Made by a program: the position numbers and the translations under genes
In this document: positions 7,716 through 15,452 of the stretch, one piece after another
Position numbering within the stretch: the stretch's first letter is position 1
Layout: every line of letters starts with the position of its first letter
The notes under the pieces: model-generated
Databases searched by the model: none
Told to the model about the DNA's origin: nothing
Seen by the model: the letters and a program-made list of their open reading frames with translations, nothing else
Origin: an uncultured Bacteroidales bacterium
GTDB taxonomy: Bacteria; Bacteroidota; Bacteroidia; Bacteroidales; Muribaculaceae
Direction of reading: 5' to 3'
Assembly (NCBI GenBank): GCA_958418815.1
Contig: CATZGB010000005.1
Span: 1 to 64,000, forward strand
DNA: 64,000 nucleotides

Positions 7716-10700
7716 TTATTTGCGGGAATGGGGCACGGCGCGTGGCGCGTCGGGGTCGCGTCTGACCGGTTTCGGCACAGGCGCTTTGCCATCCTTTACC
7801 TGCTGGTCAGCCTGGCGCTGTTTGCCTTTGCCTTTCTCTTTCGATGCCTTTTTGTCTTTCTTCTTGGACTTCCCTTTTTTGCCCTGTTTTTCTTTCGGGT
7901 CAGGCAGGGGTGTGGGAGCAGGCTCGACTTTGGCCGGAGCCGGAGCCTCCGGCCCGATGAGGTAGCTGACCGCGCTGCCCACGAATCCCTCTCGCGCCGC
8001 GTCATCCTCCATGGCCTCTATCGGGAAAGAGGCGATGACGGTGCGCCCCGCCTTGTCGCCGTTATCCACGGCTATGGCGGCGGGATAGCCCGTGTCGGCA
8101 TAGCGGGCAATCACCAGCCCCTGCTGGTCGGCCGGGATGATGGCTTGCGGGTTTCCGGCCCCGACCCAGTTGCCGTTGCGGAAAGAGGCAAGGGAGGAGG
8201 TGCGTACCACAGGCATACCCGGCATGATTTCACTCCCCTTGATTTCCATCGAGCGGGTGGCCACCGGAGCCTTGGGTATGGAATCATTGACCCCCTCCGT
8301 GAACGGTAGGTAGCCAAGGGTGTTGACGGCGAATGTCATCATCGAGTCACGGGTCAGGGAGTCAGCCTCGATGATTTCCGACGCGAGGTAAGAACCGGAG
8401 AGAAGCAGCTTGCCTCCGTCATTGAGGTATCTCTCCAGACGGTTGCGCAGGGCTTTGGGGAATGTCTGGAAATAGCGTCCGCGCGAACCTGCCTTGCGGG
8501 TGGTCTTCTGCAGCCCCAGGATGAGGTCGACAGCCTTGTAGGTCGATTTCCCCTCCTCGAAGGCTTTCAGGGAGGAGGAGACGAATCCCCGGCCTGCCTT
8601 TTTCAGGGCCTCGCCGTGGATGATGGTGTAGTCATGAGAGTTGCCGAGCCGCTCACGGGTGGCCTCGGTGTCGGCCGACGCCCCGAATCCGAGGTTGGAA
8701 CCTGACAGTACTGATTTCGGGTCGAAATCATATTGCGCGCCTATGAAATGGACGTCGCGGCCATCGGGCACACCGTAGTTCTCCTCGAAATCAAATCCGG
8801 CGTAATCCTCGCCGTCGGTCCATTGCGGGGCCGACACGCGGGTGTAGCCGTTGACAATCTCCACCGACGGCATGCGGTGGCCGTTGTCATACAGGGCCAG
8901 CACCTCGGAGGGGAAAGAGACACCGCCGTCGTTGGCCGCCACGACATAGTAGGCGTGGATTTTGTCGTCATCCACGCGTGTTGTCCAGGATGGGATGTCG
9001 GTTTTGGCCACAGGATGGTAATGGCGGTCGGGGGTGGCCTCGTATATCACATAGCAGGTAGGTTTCGCCGAAGGTTCGATGGGGTCGTCGACCGGACGCC
9101 ATGTCAGGGTGTAATACCCGTCGCCGTCGGCGTGGATGGCAAATGCCTCCACCGGGAGTGGCTGCACAGTGTATGGCTGGTTGTAACGTTCGGCCAGGAA
9201 CCGGAGGATGCCTTTGTAGACGGCGCGTCCGACCAGAAACCGGAATTCCGGGTCGAGGGCATGCTTCATGTCCTCGAAGTTCTGGTGGGAGAGCAATTCC
9301 ATGATCATGGCGGGCACTTTCGTCTCCCTGACTTCGTAATACCGTCGGTCGCGGTTGCCGCGCGAGGTCCAAGCCGGGTCGTAGAGCCGGCGAATGTCGT
9401 TTACTACCTGGGAGGTGACAGCCGAGGTCAAGTCGCGGTTGGCATACCTGGATGTGCCGTTGCCCAGCGGGTTTCCCCCGTCGGTCGAGTATAGCCCGAG
9501 GGTGCCGACGGTAGTCGAGTCGGTCTTGACTCCGGCGTCGGTGTGCAATGCCAGCACCATGTCGACAGGCACTTTCAGACCAAGCGAGTCGGGCAGCATC
9601 TCAGAGCCTCCGGTGAGCCAGTTGACCCACAGGGCACGCGACATGTAATCGTCCATATAGTCGTTTTCCCCCTTGTTGGGACTGTAGACCTCCTCGGGGA
9701 ATCCAGCCCCCTGGAGATAATATCTCGCCCCCTCGAGGAATGCCGGATAACCCGACACGCGGGGTGAGCCGGAGCCTTTCTGTCGGGCCACCTGCCCCAT
9801 GCCGCCTCCGATTTTAACCGCGTCGGCCGAGACGACCGCGTCATCGTCGGCCGAGACGTTGGAGAGGGTGACAAGTGGCTGGTTGCCGGGCCGGGAGGAG
9901 AAAGGATATGTGCCGATATAGACCCATGTGCCGCCCCCCATGCGCTGGTTGACGGTCACCTTCGACGCGCCGCCGAGATGGTTGACGGTGTAGACAGCGT
10001 CTGTGGCGCTGTTGGGGAATGACTTGTATGAGACATACACCGCGCGGTCTCCCTCTTCTGGCGAGGTGCCATACCATTGGGCAACCGACATGTCGGCTGA
10101 ATCCTCAGGCTCGACCGTCTTCACCACCCCCGAAGACCCCATGAGGAACGGGTTGTCCCCCTGGAGGAGGTAATCGCCGCGATGGCCGAAACCGGTGCTG
10201 TCGGGCAATGCCTCCCATTTGTGGCGGCCGGAGGTGGTGGCGAAGCGTCCGTCGCCGCTGCTCCAGTCATGGTCGATTATGAGCGCTCGGTGGGAGAAAT
10301 CCCTTTCGCGTGGCATCATGACATAGGCCCCGGCGTTTTCCAGCATCGGGACCACATAGGGGTCGACAAACGCGCGCGACAGCAGGTCTTCGACCGTGCC
10401 GAACAGGCGTGGCCGCTGCCACACCCAGGAGCCTGCGTAATATTTGCCGTGGCTGGGCCATAGGGCGATCGTGCGGCCGTCAAGGCCGTCGGGGGCATCC
10501 TTGACCTGCGGGAGCGTGACAAACGGTTCAGGCGCGTCGATGGGGCCTGTCGAGCCGAGGACCACCACCGGGAGGGCAGGGGCGGCAGATTTGCGTGATT
10601 TGCGGGTCTTGCGCGATTTGCGTTTTCGTGTGGTGTTTGTCTTGCGTGTGGTCTTTTTCCTTCTGGCGCTGGCGTAGAGGTCGTCGCCGCCAGATGCCAG

Positions 10701-10763
10701 CAGCAGGCCGGTGAGCAGCAGACAGGCGGCAAGTCGGAGGTATCTTTGCAAAGCTGAGGTCAT
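7716..10763 (-). CDS. Secreted modular N-acetylmuramoyl-L-alanine amidase (Amidase_3-like, golvesin-type and FN3 domains)
   Basis: The 1015-residue protein has a signal peptide (LAACLLLTGLLLASG) followed by a Lys/Arg/Thr-rich stretch. Zinc-amidase landmarks appear as IALWPSHGKYY, VLALHTDAG and MIMELLSHQ, fitting the H, H and E ligand/catalytic positions of Amidase_3. A golvesin C-terminal-like/xanthan-lyase beta domain (near AVYTVNHLGGASKVTVNQ) is inserted between the first and second landmarks. A fibronectin-III-like stretch and another beta-rich region follow, and a lysine-rich tail lies near the C-terminus. The start at 10763 overlaps the preceding stop as ATGA; longer in-frame extensions run through the glycosyltransferase gene and lack a signal peptide. 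Confidence 0.8.
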   Translation of the reverse strand: MTSALQRYLRLAACLLLTGLLLASGGDDLYASARRKKTTRKTNTTRKRKSRKTRKSRKSAAPALPVVVLGSTGPIDAPEPFVTLPQVKDAPDGLDGRTIALWPSHGKYYAGSWVWQRPRLFGTVEDLLSRAFVDPYVVPMLENAGAYVMMPRERDFSHRALIIDHDWSSGDGRFATTSGRHKWEALPDSTGFGHRGDYLLQGDNPFLMGSSGVVKTVEPEDSADMSVAQWYGTSPEEGDRAVYVSYKSFPNSATDAVYTVNHLGGASKVTVNQRMGGGTWVYIGTYPFSSRPGNQPLVTLSNVSADDDAVVSADAVKIGGGMGQVARQKGSGSPRVSGYPAFLEGARYYLQGAGFPEEVYSPNKGENDYMDDYMSRALWVNWLTGGSEMLPDSLGLKVPVDMVLALHTDAGVKTDSTTVGTLGLYSTDGGNPLGNGTSRYANRDLTSAVTSQVVNDIRRLYDPAWTSRGNRDRRYYEVRETKVPAMIMELLSHQNFEDMKHALDPEFRFLVGRAVYKGILRFLAERYNQPYTVQPLPVEAFAIHADGDGYYTLTWRPVDDPIEPSAKPTCYVIYEATPDRHYHPVAKTDIPSWTTRVDDDKIHAYYVVAANDGGVSFPSEVLALYDNGHRMPSVEIVNGYTRVSAPQWTDGEDYAGFDFEENYGVPDGRDVHFIGAQYDFDPKSVLSGSNLGFGASADTEATRERLGNSHDYTIIHGEALKKAGRGFVSSSLKAFEEGKSTYKAVDLILGLQKTTRKAGSRGRYFQTFPKALRNRLERYLNDGGKLLLSGSYLASEIIEADSLTRDSMMTFAVNTLGYLPFTEGVNDSIPKAPVATRSMEIKGSEIMPGMPVVRTSSLASFRNGNWVGAGNPQAIIPADQQGLVIARYADTGYPAAIAVDNGDKAGRTVIASFPIEAMEDDAAREGFVGSAVSYLIGPEAPAPAKVEPAPTPLPDPKEKQGKKGKSKKKDKKASKEKGKGKQRQADQQVKDGKAPVPKPVRRDPDAPRAVPHSRK

Positions 10764-11923
10764 TTTATCTTTTTGGTGTGCCAGGTGAAATTTCGGCGGT
10801 TGCTTGAGCCGCATGCGATGCGGCAACGCAGGTCGGGGAGCCATCGCCAGAGCATTTCCCACCAGAGCAGGGCGGGGGAGAGGGAGATGCCCAGTGTGCG
10901 CCCGGTGCGCATCCAGTTGACGGTCAGAGGAATCCATAGGGCCGGAATCGTGGCGGCAAACAGGCAGGAGGGGAACCAGTTGGGTAGCGAGAAGACAACC
11001 CCTGTGGCGACGGCGACCAGCCACAGCCACATCGCCAGTGTGCCGCTTCCCATCATTCGCCGCGCCCCTTTGGGGAGCCGTCTCTGGGTGAAGCAATGGC
11101 GCAGGCGCAGGTCGCGGTAGGCCGCTTTGGGCCTGTGGAAGCTGACCGACATCAATGCGTCAGGAGATAAAACAACCGAAGTGTTGTCACGGTTTGCGAT
11201 CTGGTGGATAAAAATGTCATCGTCGCCGTTGTGGAGGTTGAGCGAGCGCGAGAACCCTTTGGCCTCGAAAAATGTGGCGCGGCGGTAGGCGAGGTTGAAG
11301 CCGATACCGCGGTAGGGGTGGCCGTTGAGGGCCGCCGAGAGCCAGATGGTGCCTCTGGCCGCCTCGTCGAACCTGAGCATGGGGCCGTGGAGGTCTTCGA
11401 TGGCCGCCCATCCGAGGACCACCTCTGAGGCGGGGAACGGAGCGGCCATGCGGCGCAGCCAATGCTGTGAGGCGGGGCGGCACTCGGCGGTGGTCATCAC
11501 CACCACCTCTTTCCTGGCGGCCTTGATGCCGAGCGAGACGGCCAGCTTCTTGCGGCTCAGGTTGTGGGCCTCGTCGGGGACGAAAGTGATGTAGAGGTTG
11601 GCGTGGCTCTGCCCGAGATGGTTGACCACGTCGGTCACCTCGTCGACCGAACCGTCATTGACCACTATCACCTCCATCTTCTCCACGGGATAATCCTGTG
11701 CGAGTATCTCAGGAAGGGTCTCGCGCAGCTCCGAGGCATTGTCGCGGGCGTAGACCACCACCGAGACCCCGGGAAGGCGGTCGTCGTCGGGAAGCGGGGC
11801 CTCCTCGGGGGGGCGCAGGCGGGTGAAACGCCGGTATACGGCAAGCAGATAAATCATGGCTGCCAGGGCCACACCGAGGCAGATCCATACCACAGGCAAT
11901 ATGTTGTCTAAAGCGAAATACAT
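10760..11923 (-). CDS. Membrane-anchored family 2 glycosyltransferase
   Basis: This 387-residue protein has an N-terminal membrane segment (about residues 8-30), then a GT2 core: VSVVVYARDNASELRETL, VEVIVVNDGS-type residues, an HNGDDDIFI block and further hydrophobic segments near the C-terminus. Such proteins usually transfer sugars to lipid or polysaccharide acceptors on the cytoplasmic face. It is the first gene of the seven-gene operon, behind a TAACTTTG promoter box at 11949-11956. Its stop overlaps the amidase start as ATGA. The substrate is unknown; its place in a peptidoglycan operon hints at wall or envelope glycan work. Confidence 0.8.
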   Translation of the reverse strand: MYFALDNILPVVWICLGVALAAMIYLLAVYRRFTRLRPPEEAPLPDDDRLPGVSVVVYARDNASELRETLPEILAQDYPVEKMEVIVVNDGSVDEVTDVVNHLGQSHANLYITFVPDEAHNLSRKKLAVSLGIKAARKEVVVMTTAECRPASQHWLRRMAAPFPASEVVLGWAAIEDLHGPMLRFDEAARGTIWLSAALNGHPYRGIGFNLAYRRATFFEAKGFSRSLNLHNGDDDIFIHQIANRDNTSVVLSPDALMSVSFHRPKAAYRDLRLRHCFTQRRLPKGARRMMGSGTLAMWLWLVAVATGVVFSLPNWFPSCLFAATIPALWIPLTVNWMRTGRTLGISLSPALLWWEMLWRWLPDLRCRIACGSSNRRNFTWHTKKIK

Positions 11924-11948
11924 TACGGTCTGATTGGAAACGTAGCAA

Positions 11949-11956
11949 CAAAGTTA
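11949..11956 (-). promoter_or_regulatory. -7 promoter box TAACTTTG, salvage operon
   Basis: Reads TAACTTTG on the minus strand, a full match to the Bacteroidota TAnnTTTG box, about 26 bp upstream of the glycosyltransferase start. It is divergent from the folB box about 50 bp away. Confidence 0.65.
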
Positions 11957-12000
11957 CGAAATTCCGGCATATTTCGGGATATGATTCCGGCTAAATTGAC

Positions 12001-12008
12001 TAACTTTG
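12001..12008 (+). promoter_or_regulatory. -7 promoter box TAACTTTG, folB
   Basis: TAACTTTG lies 25 bp upstream of the folB ATG, giving a short leader. No clear TTTG -33 element is visible. Confidence 0.65.
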
Positions 12009-12033
12009 TGGGTGAAAAGATAGCAAGACCGAT

Positions 12034-12390
12034 ATGTTGAAAGGATATGTCGAGATAGACAGGCTGAGGTTGCAGGCGTTTCACGGCGTGCTGCCCCAGG
12101 AGCGCGTGGTGGGCAATCTGTTTGAGGTGTCGCTCACGCTTGGATATGATATGGAGCAGGCCGCCGTCACAGACGATGTGGCCCACGCCCTGGACTATTC
12201 GCGGGTGGTAGCCGTGGTGTCGCAAGTGATGGCCGAGCCCTCGGCGCTGCTTGAGAATGTGTTGCTCAGGCTCAAGGAAAGCATAACCCGGGATTTCCCG
12301 GCTGTTACGGACGGACGGATAAAGCTGGCGAAACTGACCCCGCCGATTGCCGCCCGTATGGAGTCGGTGGCGGTGGCCCTGGAGTGGTGA
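12034..12390 (+). CDS. folB: Dihydroneopterin aldolase
   Basis: This 118-residue protein matches the usual FolB length. It opens with GYVEIDRLRLQAFHGVLPQE, where the AFHG and QER residues are typical, and continues with LDYSRV and LLENVLLRL. FolB converts 7,8-dihydroneopterin to 6-hydroxymethyl-dihydropterin and glycolaldehyde in folate synthesis. It has its own promoter and is followed 41 bp later by an HD-domain gene that may share its transcript. No other folate gene is adjacent. Confidence 0.92.
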   Translation: MLKGYVEIDRLRLQAFHGVLPQERVVGNLFEVSLTLGYDMEQAAVTDDVAHALDYSRVVAVVSQVMAEPSALLENVLLRLKESITRDFPAVTDGRIKLAKLTPPIAARMESVAVALEW

Positions 12391-12431
12391 GCCGCCGGCG
12401 TCAAGTCAAGAACTGAAAAATACAAGATACA

Positions 12432-13064
12432 ATGAAGATAGACAAAGAGGCCGTCAAGGCCGAATTCATAGAGATGCTCAGGTCCACCGGGCGCGAGGGG
12501 GTGGACTATGTCCTGGAGGAAATCGAGCGCCTCGGCTTTTTCGAGGCCCCCGCGTCGGCCAACCATCACCTCAACGTGGAGGGTGGCCTGACGCTCCACT
12601 CGCTCAATGTGGCCAAATCGGCCCTCGCCGTATGGGAGGCGATGAAACCCCTCGACCCGACCCTCGAGAAGGAGGTGACGCGCGACAGCATCATCATATC
12701 GGCGCTGCTCCATGATGTCTGCAAGGCCGACATCTACCGCCGCTCGGTGAAGAAACGCAAAAACGCCCTCGGCCAGTGGGAAGACTCCGAGGGGTATAAG
12801 CTGACCTACAAGAATTTCCCGATGGGCCACGGCGAGAAATCGCTTGTGGTGGTGCTGTGCAGCGGTCTGGAGATGAGCGACGCCGAGATGCTGGCCATCC
12901 GCTGGCACATGGGCGCGTGGGGTGTCAACCAGCACAGCCTCGAGGATTGCAAGAGCTACGATGTCGCCCGCAAGCTTTACCCCCTGGTGTCGATAGTGCA
13001 GACCGGCGACTCGCTGGCGGCATCGATACTTGAGCGCGACGCCTCAGACCTCGACGACGCCTGA
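12432..13064 (+). CDS. HD-domain hydrolase
   Basis: The 210-residue cytoplasmic protein shows the metal-binding pattern of HD phosphohydrolases: TLHSLNVAKSA (first His), LLHDVCKAD (the HD pair) and WHMGAW (a later His). HD proteins cleave phosphoester bonds in nucleotides or related compounds. It lies just downstream of folB and upstream of a strong bidirectional terminator. Hydrolysis of a nucleotide or pterin phosphate is possible, but nothing in the sequence fixes the substrate. Confidence 0.75.
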   Translation: MKIDKEAVKAEFIEMLRSTGREGVDYVLEEIERLGFFEAPASANHHLNVEGGLTLHSLNVAKSALAVWEAMKPLDPTLEKEVTRDSIIISALLHDVCKADIYRRSVKKRKNALGQWEDSEGYKLTYKNFPMGHGEKSLVVVLCSGLEMSDAEMLAIRWHMGAWGVNQHSLEDCKSYDVARKLYPLVSIVQTGDSLAASILERDASDLDDA

Positions 13065-13122
13065 TATTCAGCGTCAGCATCACCCGCGTCTGCCACGCCT
13101 TTCGAGGCGACGATGAAAAAAA

Positions 13123-13153
13123 ACGGGGCGGCCTTTCAGAAAGGCCGCCCCGT
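13123..13153. terminator. Bidirectional rho-independent terminator
   Basis: A 14-bp GC-rich stem (ACGGGGCGGCCTTT with AAAGGCCGCCCCGT) and a 3-nt loop are flanked by A8 on the left and TGGTTTTT on the right. It can end both the HD-domain gene (+) and the convergent secreted-protein gene (-). Confidence 0.9.
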
Positions 13154-13183
13154 TGGTTTTTAACCGGATTCAGATGGGGAAGA

Positions 13184-14923
13184 TCACTTTGCTATTTTTG
13201 TAACCTGTGAACCCTGCACGCGGATGAACACGCCGTTGGCGGGATTCTCGACGCGCACACCCTGGAGGTTGTAGTATACCACGGGGGCGTTGGTGTCGTC
13301 GGCCTCCACATTGGCGATGGCCGAAGTGCCGCGCGAGAGGGTGATGGTGGTGTTCATGTTGCCGGCGAGGCTCTGGTTGTTGGCGTCGCTCCAGGTGTAA
13401 TATTTGTCAGCTGCTCCGGGGAAGTTGAAGCCACACTCGGGGATGTTGATCACATGGGTCTCCTCGTCGTAGGTCGACGAGGTCAGCTCGGCTGTGATCT
13501 CTTCTTTGGAAAAGCCGAGAGAGAGGTAGTGGCCGGCGTAGTTTGTGCAGCAGATTTTGTTGGAGCCGGTCATGGCGCCGGAGAAGATCTGCGGGAACAC
13601 AACGACGAACCCGGGATCGGAGAGTGAGAACACGATGTAGCCGTTGTCTTTCACCGCTTCGGCGGGGATGGGGCACTCGGCGGCCTTGTAGGGATTGTCA
13701 AGACGGTAGGTGCCCTCTTCGGTCAGGCTCTTCTGCACATTCACGGTCCAGGGCATGTCGGCGGGCAGCACGGGCACTCCTTGGATGTTGTAGGCGGTCA
13801 GCACCCAGCCATCCTCAAACACTGCGGTGCAGAAGTCTTCCCAGCCCTCGTTGGGGTCATAATTGGGGTCTACTCCGTTGAAGGCGTTGCGGTAAGACAT
13901 CCACCAGTAGCCAGCAGACTCATTGTTGAAGTCGCCGATTGCCCAGATGTCAAGTTCGGGGAAGGTGATGTTGACGCCGTTGACTGTGCCGACAGATGCG
14001 CCTACGGAGCTTGCTCCGTCAAGGACGCTGCCCTCGTTGCTTACATCCTTGAGGTAGAAATAGTTGTCATCGCCAAACTGGTCTTTGCCGAGGTATTGCC
14101 TGTTGGGGATTGTGAGAGTCCCGTCCGAGGGGCTGAATGTGCCCTTCACCACGAAGTTCTGAGGCCATCCGGATATTGACACCTCTCCTGTGGCGGGATT
14201 GGTCACGGCGATTGTGATTGCCGAGGTCTGGGCTCCGCTCATGTTTGAGAGCAGTCCGGTGAAGTTGTATTCATACTCTCCGGCGATGGCTTCAACACCT
14301 TCGATCGGTTCGGTCGAACCCTCCTCCTCGATTTCGCCGAGGAATGTCAGCTTGTTCTCGTTGGTGATGGTCCAGTACATATAGTTGTCGGGATAGTTGC
14401 CGAATGTCCATATCTGGTACTGGGGGAAGATGATGTCCTTGCCGCTGATTGTGCCTGTGGCCCATTCCTGGTCCTCTATGGCCCCGTCGGCCCAGTTTGC
14501 GCCGTCGGAGTCCTTGAGGTAGAAGTATGTGGGCTCTCCAAACATATCGCCCACCTGCTGTATGTTTTTGATTTTCAGAGTGCCGGCTTCCGGGTCGATG
14601 AATGCGGAGGTCACGGTGCTTCCGCTGGGCCATCCTGAAATCTGGAATTGACCCGTCTCTGCGTCAATCAGAGTGAACTCCACGGTGGAGGTGAGAGTCT
14701 TGTGGTAGTCGAGCATGTCATAGCGCGACCATTCATACTCTCCAGCGAAGTTCTGGATAGCCCTGGCGCGTGAAGGGGCTTTTTTTGAGAGTTGCAATGC
14801 AGAGGTCTGCTGCTGGTAGTGAGAGGCCTCTTTCGAGATGTGACCGAGTGCCTGCTGGCGGCCTTCTGCGTTGGCGCAAAGCGCAACGGCAGCTGCAAGA
14901 GCGAATGTAAACTGACTCTTCAT
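13184..14923 (-). CDS. Secreted repeat protein with T9SS-like C-terminal domain
   Basis: This 579-residue protein begins with a signal peptide (MKSQFTFALAAAVALCANAEG). Two related beta-rich modules of about 140 residues follow, each with AGEYE near its start, ISGWP in the middle and YFYLKD near its end. The final 40 residues (VYYNLQGVRVENPANGVFI, ending VTKIAK) resemble a short type IX secretion sorting domain. I do not recognise the module family and propose no enzymatic role. A run of nine G lies about 190 bp upstream of the start, raising possible phase-variable expression. Confidence 0.75.
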   Translation of the reverse strand: MKSQFTFALAAAVALCANAEGRQQALGHISKEASHYQQQTSALQLSKKAPSRARAIQNFAGEYEWSRYDMLDYHKTLTSTVEFTLIDAETGQFQISGWPSGSTVTSAFIDPEAGTLKIKNIQQVGDMFGEPTYFYLKDSDGANWADGAIEDQEWATGTISGKDIIFPQYQIWTFGNYPDNYMYWTITNENKLTFLGEIEEEGSTEPIEGVEAIAGEYEYNFTGLLSNMSGAQTSAITIAVTNPATGEVSISGWPQNFVVKGTFSPSDGTLTIPNRQYLGKDQFGDDNYFYLKDVSNEGSVLDGASSVGASVGTVNGVNITFPELDIWAIGDFNNESAGYWWMSYRNAFNGVDPNYDPNEGWEDFCTAVFEDGWVLTAYNIQGVPVLPADMPWTVNVQKSLTEEGTYRLDNPYKAAECPIPAEAVKDNGYIVFSLSDPGFVVVFPQIFSGAMTGSNKICCTNYAGHYLSLGFSKEEITAELTSSTYDEETHVINIPECGFNFPGAADKYYTWSDANNQSLAGNMNTTITLSRGTSAIANVEADDTNAPVVYYNLQGVRVENPANGVFIRVQGSQVTKIAK

Positions 14924-15115
14924 GTGACTATGATTAATAAGATAATGAATAGCTGGCCTTGGGCCAGGTCTGGTTTAGATTATCCATGGCTTTTACACAA
15001 CCCGGCGAAAGACGCGTCACATAGCCGGGGTGTTCTAAATTCAGATTCCCAAAATTATGTAATAAGTTTTAAAAATGCAACAAAATTTTTTAAACTTAAA
15101 TACATTTTTAGAATT

Positions 15116-15124
15116 GGGGGGGGG
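15116..15124. repeat. Poly-G tract (9 G) in the 529-bp spacer 14924-15452
   Basis: Nine consecutive G in AATTG(n)TAAATTGC context lie between the divergent secreted-protein and trpB genes. The flanks resemble those of the 10-G tract at 31726-31735. Read toward the minus-strand gene, a weak -7-like TAAGTTTA sits at 15091-15098, 17 bp beyond the tract. The rest of the spacer is AT-rich; apart from the trpB promoter and leader I see nothing else in it. Confidence 0.8.
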
Positions 15125-15318
15125 TAAATTGCAAATTATAATTAAAAGTGTGTAAAATGCTAACTCGTAACGATTGGCGCGACAAGATTGGCGGGTTGTG
15201 ACAGGCATGAAGCCAATATGCTGGGAGGGGAAGCTAGGCGAGGGGCGTTGTCGAGCTTTGTTTTTGACGTTTTAAATGAAGATGAATAAAAATATATGGT
15301 CATTTTTGACATAGACGC

Positions 15319-15348
15319 TTGTATATAACTAAAAAAAACGTAACTTTG
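15319..15348 (+). promoter_or_regulatory. trpB promoter
   Basis: A -7 box TAACTTTG at 15341-15348 is preceded by TTG at 15319-15321, 19 bp upstream, a good Bacteroidota spacing. The predicted leader of about 98 nt holds a possible hairpin (CGGGTCG 15364-15370 with CGACCCG 15398-15404). Confidence 0.65.
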
Positions 15349-15377
15349 CGATTGATAGTTAACCGGGTCGTGTATTG

Positions 15378-15446
15378 ATGGAATCTGAGACAGAAGCCGA
15401 CCCGAAAGTTTCAATGGCTTTTATTCCAAGGGCCTATAAACAATAA
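15378..15446 (+). CDS. Possible 22-codon leader ORF before trpB
   Basis: An ATG at 15378 opens 22 codons ending in TAA at 15444-15446, six bases before the trpB ATG. The short peptide (MESETEADPK, then VSMAFIPRAYKQ) has no tryptophan, so it does not look like a classical trp attenuator peptide. It overlaps the possible hairpin in the leader. It may be chance; the tight spacing is the main argument for it. Confidence 0.25.
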   Translation: MESETEADPKVSMAFIPRAYKQ

Positions 15447-15452
15447 ACCGTT

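Noticed and set aside
15364..15446. Tryptophan attenuator upstream of trpB
   Set aside because: The leader peptide has no Trp codons and no competing terminator stem with a T-run precedes the gene.
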